Assembly: GCA_030698645.1 (NCBI GenBank)
Contig: JAUYMV010000346.1
Coordinates: forward strand, 1 to 9,297
From: Mesorhizobium sp.
Lineage (GTDB): Bacteria; Pseudomonadota; Alphaproteobacteria; Rhizobiales; Rhizobiaceae
Direction: 5' to 3'
Length of the DNA: 9,297 nucleotides
Part shown: piece after piece, positions 1-4,751 of the stretch
Position numbering within the stretch: position 1 is the stretch's first letter
Layout of the letters: every line of letters starts with the position of its first letter
Notes under the pieces: generated by a model
What the model saw: only the letters and a program-made list of their open reading frames with translations
What the model was told of the DNA's origin: nothing
The model's database searches: none
Position numbers and translations under genes: made by a program

Positions 1-326
1 TCAAGCACTGGGCGGCAGACGTCATCAAGCAGCACGGCGATGATTTCGAGGACCTAGAATTCGTTATCGACAGGGCGGTCAAGTGTAGGAACTTCTATGT
101 CCACGGAGCAAAGGCAGAATTCGATTACGGCAAGGAATCCAACCTCTTCATGTTTCTGATACGCACGCTGGAATTTTGCTACGTCGTTCCCGAATTCCTT
201 CGGGCAGGATGGAGTTATGCCGATTGGCGCAGACAATGCGGCAATTTTCATCCTTTCGACGAATACAGATTAAATTACCGCACCAATCTGAATGGGCTTC
301 GCGAACTCGTCTCACGGACTACGTAA
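1..326 (+). CDS. HEPN-domain protein (ApeA-like HEPN), C-terminal part only
   Basis: This open frame enters from the left edge (first full codon at 3) and ends at TAA 324-326, giving 107 visible residues. No start lies in the window, so the N-terminal part is missing. Residues 29-34 read RNFYVH, followed by G: this is the R-x4-H motif of HEPN domains, whose Arg and His form the RNase active site in catalytic members. The all-helical surroundings and a C-terminal stretch with HPFDEY and LNYRTN resemble the ApeA-type HEPN domain found in abortive-infection and other defence proteins. RNA cleavage in phage defence is therefore a family-based inference, not shown. The gene is much AT-richer than the rest of the window and uses CTA, TTA, ATA, AGG and AGT codons, which suggests horizontal transfer. 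It is followed by a palindromic repeat and two toxin-antitoxin modules. The reading frame is sure; assignment to HEPN is likely; the exact subfamily is uncertain. Confidence 0.7.
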   Translation, partial: KHWAADVIKQHGDDFEDLEFVIDRAVKCRNFYVHGAKAEFDYGKESNLFMFLIRTLEFCYVVPEFLRAGWSYADWRRQCGNFHPFDEYRLNYRTNLNGLRELVSRTT

Positions 327-350
327 GGTTCAAACTTTTCGCTCCCCCGC

Positions 351-545
351 CGTCATCCCGGCCAAGCGGCGCCAGCCGCGCCGAGCCGGGACCCATTGGG
401 TCCCGCGCGTCGAGCGCGGCCGGGTCCTCATCCTGGGTTTATGGCGTCAAGTCAGGGGCGACCCGCACCACCCAATCCCCGTCCCGGCCGCGCCGGTCAA
501 TGGGTCCCGGGTCTCCGTCGCTTCGCTCCGTCGCCCGGGATGACG
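351..545. repeat. Intergenic palindromic repeat element with nested inverted repeats
   Basis: An 11-bp terminal inverted repeat, CGTCATCCCGG at 351-361 and CCGGGATGACG at 535-545, bounds the element. Inside, GGGACCCATTG at 388-398 is the exact reverse complement of CAATGGGTCCC at 498-508, and 388-404 is itself a near-perfect palindrome (GGGACCCA, central T, TGGGTCCC). The octamer CTCCGTCG occurs twice, at 513-520 and 526-533. No convincing gene covers it; the frames crossing it are rich in Pro, Arg and Gly and look non-coding. Elements with GTCATCCCGG ends are common between genes in alphaproteobacterial genomes. The single strand could fold into one long stem, so it may end transcription from either side (the HEPN gene rightward, the antitoxin gene leftward) or be a small non-autonomous mobile repeat. 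Confidence 0.75.
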
Positions 546-594
546 AACGCGGAAAATGCAACGCAGAGCATCGACGGTGGAGGTGCGCCGCCCC

Positions 595-867
595 TCACCC
601 CACATATTTATGCAGGATCGAATTGATCAGCGTCTGGTAGGGCATGCCTTCCTCGGCCGCCTTGGCCTTCAGCCGCGCAAGATCGCGCTTGGGGATCGAG
701 ATCGAGATGCGCTGCCGCTCGCCGTCGAGCGTCCGCTTCGCGGCTTCCATCCAGAATGCGCGATCCTTCTCGATGTCGGGCGACGAAATCCAGCCGTCTT
801 CCTTTTCGGTCAACTCGATCAGTTCGCGCTCTTCTTCCGGTGTCATGTCCAGGATCTTGTTGCTCAC
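595..867 (-). CDS. Ribbon-helix-helix (CopG/BrnA-like) antitoxin
   Basis: This 90-residue protein is the likely antitoxin of the BrnT-like toxin just upstream. The N-terminal half is acidic (TPEEERELIELTEKEDGW), as expected for a toxin-binding or disordered part. The C-terminal half (about 51-88) reads RISISIPKRDLARLKAKAAE and then GMPYQTLINSILHKY: a beta strand followed by two helices, the ribbon-helix-helix DNA-binding fold of CopG-type antitoxins. I chose the GTG start at 867 because its first bases overlap the toxin stop (shared GTGA, 864-867), typical of translational coupling; an ATG at 846 would give a protein seven residues shorter. A much longer in-frame extension up to 1158 overlaps the toxin gene and is rejected. 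The family role is to neutralise the toxin and repress the shared promoter. Its downstream side is the palindromic repeat. Confidence 0.8.
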   Translation of the reverse strand: MSNKILDMTPEEERELIELTEKEDGWISSPDIEKDRAFWMEAAKRTLDGERQRISISIPKRDLARLKAKAAEEGMPYQTLINSILHKYVG

Positions 868-1139
868 GATCTGCGCTCCAAATATCGTTTCGTCGCCTTG
901 CGGCTGGGAAACATCGTTTTCAGGAACAGCGTCTCCCCATCGCCCACGTACGGCACCACCCACGCATAGAAGGAGATCTCCACGATCAGTTGCCTCTGAT
1001 GTCCGTATCGGCCGAGGCTCGGATGGCTCCGGTTTTCGAGCAGCCGGCCGTCGGAGATTGCCACTAGGACACTCTCGAAACCGATCCCGTGGCGCAGCTT
1101 CAGTTCGGCATTCTTGTCCGGATTCCAGGTGATCTCCAT
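864..1139 (-). CDS. BrnT-like toxin of a type II toxin-antitoxin pair
   Basis: This 91-residue protein opens with MEITWNPDKNAELKLRHGIGF, the W/F-x-P-x-K-N ... HG-x-x-F signature of BrnT-type toxins, which have a RelE-like fold and act as ribonucleases. Near the C terminus, KTMFPSRKATKRYLERR matches the family's S-x-R-x-A-x-x-x-E/Y end, with the basic residues expected to contact RNA. Several strand-like stretches lie between (LIVEISFYAWVVPYV). The stop overlaps the start of the antitoxin gene by 4 nt, so the pair is translationally coupled. The ATG at 1139 has no strong Shine-Dalgarno but lies just after a good sigma70-type promoter (1150-1178). Genes of this type with a RHH antitoxin are frequent in rhizobia. 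Ribonuclease activity is inferred from the family. The pair could be called brnTA, but similarity to the Brucella BrnT is only moderate, so no symbol is given. Confidence 0.75.
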   Translation of the reverse strand: MEITWNPDKNAELKLRHGIGFESVLVAISDGRLLENRSHPSLGRYGHQRQLIVEISFYAWVVPYVGDGETLFLKTMFPSRKATKRYLERRS

Positions 1140-1149
1140 CCAGCTCGAT

Positions 1150-1178
1150 ATATATCAAATATGCACCGGCTCGCCAAG
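1150..1178 (-). promoter_or_regulatory. Candidate sigma70 promoter of the BrnT-like toxin-antitoxin operon
   Basis: On the minus strand CTTGGC (1178-1173) and ATATAT (1155-1150) are separated by exactly 17 bp. This matches 10 of 12 positions of the Sinorhizobium meliloti housekeeping promoter consensus CTTGAC-N17-CTATAT. The -10 lies in a perfect 10-bp palindrome GATATATATC (1147-1156), which could also be the antitoxin operator. Transcription would start around 1143, only a few bases before the ATG at 1139, so the transcript would be nearly leaderless. It sits in the 55-bp gap after higA. Confidence 0.45.
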
Positions 1179-1194
1179 AACCCTGAAAAGACGC

Positions 1195-1497
1195 CTACCC
1201 CGCCCGCTCCATCACCCTGATCTGCCCGAGCTCGGCCTGCTTCGCCTTCGCCTCGGCGGCCAGTTGCCACGCCGTCTGGAAATTCATCCAGAACTCCGGC
1301 GTGGTGTCGAAGAATTTGGCCAGCCGCAGCGCCGTGTCGGGCGTCACGCCGATCTCCTCCTTGACGATCCGTTCGATGCGGGTGCGCGGGACGCGCAGTT
1401 CGCGCGCGAGAGCCCCCGCGCTCATGCCGAGGGGAACCAGATAGTCCTCGCGCAGGAACTCGCCGGGATGGACGGGACGGGCGAAACGGATGTTCAT
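1195..1497 (-). CDS. higA: HigA family addiction-module antitoxin (XRE-type HTH)
   Basis: This 100-residue protein starts MNIRFARPVHPGEFLREDYL. The HPGEFLRE signature near the N terminus is typical of HigA antitoxins. A helix-turn-helix follows (about 22-65: LGMSAGALARELRVPRTRIE, then GVTPDTALRLAKFFDTTPEFW), including the TPDTALRLA and PEFWMNFQ motifs of the family. It should bind the HigB toxin upstream and repress the operon through the GTATC-N7-GATAC sites. ATG 1497 is preferred over TTG 1503 because AGAGAGG lies 7 nt upstream of it. The gene begins 12 nt after the higB stop, the usual toxin-first order of higBA modules. The C-terminal part (about 76-100) is a charged helix rich in Ala, Lys and Glu. 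Identification is strong. Confidence 0.93.
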   Translation of the reverse strand: MNIRFARPVHPGEFLREDYLVPLGMSAGALARELRVPRTRIERIVKEEIGVTPDTALRLAKFFDTTPEFWMNFQTAWQLAAEAKAKQAELGQIRVMERAG

Positions 1498-1509
1498 GAA
1501 CAAACCTCT

Positions 1510-1791
1510 CTAGTGATAGTCGACGATCTCGACATCCTCGGCGCCCGCGTCGGTCCATACGAAGCAGATGCGCCACTGGTCGTTGATGCGGATCGAATGC
1601 TGGCCGGCGCGGCCGCCCTTCAGGGCTTCCAGCCTGTTGCCCGGCGGCGAACGCAAATCCGCCAGCACATGCGCGTTGTCCACCGCCTGCATCCTTCGCT
1701 CCGCCGCCGCGAGCAGATCGGCCGGAAAGCCCTTGACCGCCCTGCCGGCAACCACGGCCGCCGCGAATTTGCCTTTGAGCGAAACGATCAC
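1510..1791 (-). CDS. higB: HigB-type (RelE superfamily) toxin
   Basis: This 93-residue protein belongs to the plasmid-maintenance killer / HigB family, ribosome-dependent mRNA endonucleases with a RelE fold. Diagnostic stretches are KGFPADLLAAAERRMQAVD (about 20-38), DLRSPPGNRLEALKG (45-59), RAGQHSIRINDQWRICFVW (61-79) and the C-terminal AEDVEIVDYH. The Arg residues of SIRINDQWR and the terminal His are in the positions normally used for RNA binding and catalysis. The GTG at 1789-1791 is chosen because the family begins with a V/M-I-x-S-x-K-G-K sequence there. The 39 extra in-frame codons up to 1908 run through the operator sites and are rejected. There is no clear Shine-Dalgarno before GTG, consistent with a leaderless transcript from the promoter at 1799-1827. 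It forms a toxin-antitoxin operon with higA. Confidence 0.92.
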   Translation of the reverse strand: MIVSLKGKFAAAVVAGRAVKGFPADLLAAAERRMQAVDNAHVLADLRSPPGNRLEALKGGRAGQHSIRINDQWRICFVWTDAGAEDVEIVDYH

Positions 1792-1798
1792 CTGAATG

Positions 1799-1827
1799 AT
1801 GTATCGCTTGTTGATACATAAATCAAC
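1799..1827 (-). promoter_or_regulatory. Candidate higBA promoter
   Basis: On the minus strand GTTGAT (1827-1822) and ATACAT (1804-1799) are 17 bp apart, matching 8 of 12 positions of the S. meliloti consensus CTTGAC-N17-CTATAT. Transcription would start close to the GTG at 1791, leaving almost no leader, which fits the missing Shine-Dalgarno. The downstream palindrome (1801-1817) lies between and over the promoter elements, so a bound HigA would block polymerase. It is supported mainly by spacing and context. Confidence 0.35.
1801..1817. promoter_or_regulatory. Operator palindrome 1 (GTATC-N7-GATAC), probable HigA site
   Basis: GTATC at 1801-1805 and GATAC at 1813-1817 form an inverted repeat with a 7-bp spacer; the arms extend by one base each side (TGTATC/GATACA, 1800-1818). 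It lies immediately upstream of higB, inside its candidate promoter. HigA-type antitoxins bind short palindromes at their own promoter, so this is the likely autorepression site. Confidence 0.6.
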
Positions 1828-1831
1828 CGGC

Positions 1832-1848
1832 GTATCAGCAGCCGATAC
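1832..1848. promoter_or_regulatory. Operator palindrome 2 (GTATC-N7-GATAC), probable HigA site
   Basis: GTATC at 1832-1836 and GATAC at 1844-1848 repeat the arms and the 7-bp spacing of the site at 1801-1817 with a different spacer. The two sites are 31 bp apart start to start, about three helical turns, so two HigA dimers would sit on the same DNA face. This site is just upstream of the candidate -35. Confidence 0.6.
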
Positions 1849-1997
1849 ATCAAAGCGAATGCGAAGTCCCGCCGACACGCGAGCAAAACAGCCCTCGGCC
1901 AACCCCATCTGTCACCAGCTGTCAGCAATCTTTCGCTCCCTTTGTCCACACCCCCTCGCCCCTCCCGCATGATTCCCGCGCGAAACGGGAGCCGGCG

Positions 1998-2399
1998 ATG
2001 CACGGGAAGGCGAAGACAGGGGTGGACATGCTGGAGCGCATCGTGGCGCTGCTGCTGGCGCTGGCCGACCTCGCCGACCGGTGCGCGGAGCGCTCCGCCT
2101 TCGTCCGCCGCCTCGTGCTGGCGTGCCTCTGGCAGGCCGTCGACGTCGCGGGCGGCTTCGCCGCCGGCCGCGCATCGAACGCGCCGGCGAGGCAACCCGA
2201 CGCGATGAATGTCCAGCGCGGCCACGCTCCCGCCGACGCAATGCGTCTTGCCGCCTCGCTCCGGGCGCTGGCGCTGATGCTGCGCAACCTGGCCGCGCGG
2301 ATGCGGCGGTCGGTTGCGATGCCCTTCCTCGCACGTGATCGCGTGGCCATGCCGCGCCCGTTCACGGTGACGGCGGTCGAATTCCGCGACACGTCGTGA
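1998..2399 (+). CDS. Conserved-looking hypothetical protein
   Basis: This 133-residue ORF starts with ATG 1998 behind GGGAG at 7-nt spacing; an ATG at 2028 is an alternative. The segment MLERIVALLLALADLADRCA (from residue 11), then RSAFVRRLVLACLW (about 33-46), recalls small rhizobial proteins of unknown function that combine a hydrophobic Leu/Ala helix, an R-S-x-x-V-R stretch and a second Leu-rich helix (here ADAMRLAASLRALALMLRNL, about 79-98). The N-terminal helices may be membrane-associated or pack as a helical bundle. The C-terminal third is Arg-rich and ends PFTVTAVEFRDTS. No catalytic motif is visible and I assign no function. It stands alone between the higBA promoter and a hairpin-rich repeat. 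Several competing frames cross this GC-rich stretch, so coding status is moderate. Confidence 0.45.
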   Translation: MHGKAKTGVDMLERIVALLLALADLADRCAERSAFVRRLVLACLWQAVDVAGGFAAGRASNAPARQPDAMNVQRGHAPADAMRLAASLRALALMLRNLAARMRRSVAMPFLARDRVAMPRPFTVTAVEFRDTS

Positions 2400-2452
2400 C
2401 GCGCGCCCTACCTTCTCCCTGCGGGGTGAGATGCCGGTTCGCCGGAGGCGAA

Positions 2453-2520
2453 TTCGTCATGCCGGGGGCATGACGAAAGGCATCGAACGAGCGGGAGCTG
2501 CGAAGCAGCGGGACCCGCTC
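2453..2520. repeat. Hairpin-rich intergenic repeat (two stem-loops)
   Basis: The first hairpin has 11-bp perfect arms, TTCGTCATGCC (2453-2463) and GGCATGACGAA (2467-2477), with a 3-nt loop. The second has outer arms GAGCGGG (2489-2495) and CCCGCTC (2514-2520) and inner arms GCTGC (2497-2501) and GCAGC (2505-2509) around GAA. The CGTCAT/ATGACG core resembles the ends of the element at 351-545, so the two may be related repeat families. It lies between the hypothetical gene and the 3' end of the L,D-transpeptidase gene, which converge, and could act as a two-way terminator although no T-run follows. Confidence 0.6.
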
Positions 2521-2540
2521 AGGGTGCTGGAGAAAGCCCC

Positions 2541-3320
2541 CTACAGCGCCTCCGCCCCCTCCGGCACGCCGGAATCGATCGCTTCCGTGGTCGGCGACGA
2601 GGACGGCATGGCCGAGGAGTTGGCGCCGAGATACATCGAGTGGCGCACATGCACCGGCGTCGGGCCGCTGACGCGCGCGTGCAGGTCGATCACGTCCTGG
2701 TTCAGCATGCGCACGCAGCCCGACGACGCGTTCTTGCCGATCGAGCTCCATTCCGGCGTGCCGTGCAGGCGGTACATCGTGTCCTGGCCGTTCTTGAACA
2801 GATAGAGCGCGCGGGCGCCCAGCGGACTCTGCGGGCCGGGCGGCATGCCGTCGGCATATTTCGCCAGCTCCGGCTTGCGCTTGATCATCTCCGGCGGCGG
2901 CGTCCACACCGGCCAGGCCTTCTTGAATTGCACCGTGGCGCTGCCGGTCCAGTCGAAGCCGGCCTTGCCGAGACTGACGCCGTAGCGGATCGCTCGCTTT
3001 CCCTCGAGCACGAAATAGAGGTAGTGCGTCGAGGTATCGACGACGATCGTGCCGGGCTTCTCGAAGGTCGGGTCGATGACGACCTGGCGCACCAGCCGCG
3101 GGTGCAGCTTGTCGACCGGGATGGCCGGCAGCTGGTGGCCGCCATCGGCGAGCGCCGCATACATCACGGCCGGCGGGCCGAGAACCGGAACCGCCAGCGC
3201 CGGCTTGCTCTGCGCCAGCGCGTCCAGCGTTGCGCCCGAAAGCCCGACGCCGGCCGCGCCCGCCGCCGCGCCGGCAAGAAACCCGCGCCGGTTCATGCGC
3301 CCCGAAAGAAGATCAGACAT
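2541..3320 (-). CDS. L,D-transpeptidase (YkuD domain), Tat-exported
   Basis: This 259-residue protein should form or modify 3-3 cross-links in peptidoglycan, or link proteins to it, in the periplasm. The N terminus MNRRGFLAGAAAGAAG (from residue 9) is a twin-arginine signal peptide with a hydrophobic Ala/Gly stretch ending near ALAQ (about 37). The YkuD domain runs from about 88 to 228: IVVDTSTHYLYFV, then YGVSLGKAGFDW, WTPPPEM, and the catalytic region with H186-G187 and S199-S-G-C202-V-R-M. Cys202 is the nucleophile. The position before GC, often His in YkuD enzymes, is Ser here. A Ser-rich tail (233-259) follows. ATG 3320 is chosen because GGAGG lies a few bases upstream; M9 at 3296 would still keep the Tat motif. 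Longer upstream in-frame extension has no family similarity. It is divergent from the PhnA-like gene. Confidence 0.92.
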   Translation of the reverse strand: MSDLLSGRMNRRGFLAGAAAGAAGVGLSGATLDALAQSKPALAVPVLGPPAVMYAALADGGHQLPAIPVDKLHPRLVRQVVIDPTFEKPGTIVVDTSTHYLYFVLEGKRAIRYGVSLGKAGFDWTGSATVQFKKAWPVWTPPPEMIKRKPELAKYADGMPPGPQSPLGARALYLFKNGQDTMYRLHGTPEWSSIGKNASSGCVRMLNQDVIDLHARVSGPTPVHVRHSMYLGANSSAMPSSSPTTEAIDSGVPEGAEAL

Positions 3321-3534
3321 CACCCCTCCAACCGAACGATCCCGCCGCGCCTCTTGCGCCGGCGACCTTCCCCTACGATAACAGATTGCGAATTCGCCGA
3401 AAACATGGCCGCGCCGCCGCCGGGGACGGTTTACTTTCCGTCCGCCGAGAGGCACTGCATCGCCAGACCTCGCGCAGGCGGAAACTGCCCGGCGCTGGCC
3501 AGACTGTCCGCGTTCCCAACCGAAAGCCCCGCCC

Positions 3535-3753
3535 ATGACCGTACCCACCAAGGATTCCAACGGCGCCGTGCTCGCCGAAGGCGACAGCGTCACCATCATC
3601 AAGGACCTCAAGGTCAAGGGGTCCTCCACCGTGCTGAAGCGCGGCACGGTGGTGAAGAACATCCGGCTGACCGACAACCCGGCCGAGATCGAGGGCTCCA
3701 CCGCCCAGGTCAAGGGACTGGTGCTGAAGACCGAGTTCCTGAAGAAGGCTTAG
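3535..3753 (+). CDS. PhnA/YjdM C-terminal domain protein, short form
   Basis: This 72-residue protein corresponds to the C-terminal PhnA domain of YjdM, long annotated as an alkylphosphonate utilisation protein although a role in phosphonate breakdown is not established. Visible family features are DSNGAVLAEGDSVTIIKDLK (about 7-26), VKGSS and LKRGTVVKNIRL (27-45), and the end GLVLKTEFLKKA: a small all-beta, SH3-like domain. E. coli YjdM is about 110 residues with an N-terminal zinc ribbon. That part is absent here and no Cys occurs in the protein, so this is the stand-alone form seen in many alphaproteobacteria rather than a recent truncation. The Shine-Dalgarno is weak, but the start fits the domain border. 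A small hairpin follows the stop. Family is sure, function unknown. Confidence 0.85.
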   Translation: MTVPTKDSNGAVLAEGDSVTIIKDLKVKGSSTVLKRGTVVKNIRLTDNPAEIEGSTAQVKGLVLKTEFLKKA

Positions 3754-3757
3754 AGCT

Positions 3758-3772
3758 GGCGGTAGATCCGCC
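3758..3772 (+). terminator. Possible weak terminator hairpin after the PhnA-like gene
   Basis: GGCGG (3758-3762) and CCGCC (3768-3772) form a short stem with a 5-nt loop four bases after the TAG, followed by GTCCCTTC instead of a T-run. The stem is short, so termination is only possible. Confidence 0.25.
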
Positions 3773-3853
3773 GTCCCTTCGCCGCCCGCGTGTTCACACC
3801 CGCCCGCCATGCGGCTACACTGTCGGCTCCCCCGCAGACAGGATGACCCCCCG

Positions 3854-4732
3854 ATGACCGACACCCACCTCCCGGCGCTTTCCCCCGACAACGCCGCGAT
3901 AGCCCCCGGCAACGCCGCCGTCATCACCGGCGGGGCGAGCGGCATCGGCCTTGCCACCGCGCACAAACTGCTTGCGCGCGGCATGCGCGTCGCCATCGCC
4001 GACCGGCCGGGCTCCGCGCTCGACGCGGCCGCGCGCGACCTCGCCAACGCGGCGCCGAACGGTGACGCCGACGTGCTCGCCTTCGCCCTCGACGTCGCGA
4101 TCCCCGGCGACCTGATCCGCCTGCGCGACGCGGTCGCGCAAAGGTTCGGCGCCGTCTCCTTCCTGATGAACAATGCCGGCATCGGCCCCAACCCCGGCAA
4201 GCCATGGCAGAACCCGGATGGCTGGCGCGCGCTGATCGACGTCAATTTCTGGGGCGTCGTGCACGGCGTCCAGGCCTTCGCCGATGCGATGCTGGCGGCG
4301 CAAGCGCCCGGCCTCATCGTCAACACCGGCTCCAAGCAGGGCATCACCACGCCGCCCGGCAACCTCGCCTACAACGTCTCGAAATCGGCGCTGAAGACCT
4401 ACACCGAGGGCCTCGCGCACGCGCTGCGCAACGAGCCGGGCGCCAACGTCTCGGCGCATCTGCTCATTCCGGGCTTCACCTTCACCGGCCTGACCGAGGG
4501 CGCCACCGAAAAGCCCGCCGGCGCATGGACCGGCGAACAGGTCGCCGACTTCATGCTGCAAAGCCTCGGCCGCGGCGACTTCTACATCCTCTGCCCCGAC
4601 AACGAGACGCCGCGCGCGCTCGACGAAAAGCGCATGGCCTGGGCGATCGGCGACATCATCGAGAACCGCCCGGCGCTGTCGCGCTGGCATCCGGACTACA
4701 GGGCGGCCTTCGCCAGCTATCTGGCAAAGTAG
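3854..4732 (+). CDS. Short-chain dehydrogenase/reductase (SDR)
   Basis: This 292-residue classical SDR is an NAD(P)-dependent oxidoreductase of unknown substrate. The Rossmann glycine motif TGGASGIG is at 25-32. D50 at the end of the second strand (VAIAD) favours NAD(H) over NADP(H). NNAG is at 106-109, and the catalytic residues are N131, S160, Y173 and K177 (Y-N-V-S-K), with the proper 12-residue Ser-Tyr spacing. The C-terminal extension (about 235-292, with WTGEQVADFMLQ, FYILCPDNETPRALDEKRM, RPALSRWHPDY) resembles SDRs that act on larger alcohols or sugars, but the substrate cannot be read. ATG 3854 is preferred because the N terminus up to the glycine motif then has normal length; 15 extra codons upstream look non-coding. 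The next gene, a sterol desaturase-like protein, begins 19 nt after the stop, so the two are probably co-transcribed and may act on the same lipid or sterol-like substrate. Confidence 0.92.
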   Translation: MTDTHLPALSPDNAAIAPGNAAVITGGASGIGLATAHKLLARGMRVAIADRPGSALDAAARDLANAAPNGDADVLAFALDVAIPGDLIRLRDAVAQRFGAVSFLMNNAGIGPNPGKPWQNPDGWRALIDVNFWGVVHGVQAFADAMLAAQAPGLIVNTGSKQGITTPPGNLAYNVSKSALKTYTEGLAHALRNEPGANVSAHLLIPGFTFTGLTEGATEKPAGAWTGEQVADFMLQSLGRGDFYILCPDNETPRALDEKRMAWAIGDIIENRPALSRWHPDYRAAFASYLAK

Positions 4733-4751
4733 AACGACCGCATCGGCGGCC

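Noticed and set aside
54..251. 65-residue minus-strand ORF at the left end
   Set aside because: It is antisense to the HEPN frame, which is open across the whole segment and carries the R-x4-H motif.
327..594. Possible small genes in the intergenic stretch
   Set aside because: The frames here are Pro/Arg/Gly-rich and follow the palindromic repeat; no ribosome site or family motif is seen, and the stretch is explained as a repeat.
868..1158. N-terminal extension of the RHH antitoxin to 187 residues
   Set aside because: The extension lies within the toxin gene in another frame and has no family similarity; the GTG at 867 overlapping the toxin stop is the better start.
1792..1908. N-terminal extension of HigB by 39 residues
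   Set aside because: It runs through both operator palindromes and the candidate promoter, and the HigB family begins at the GTG at 1791.
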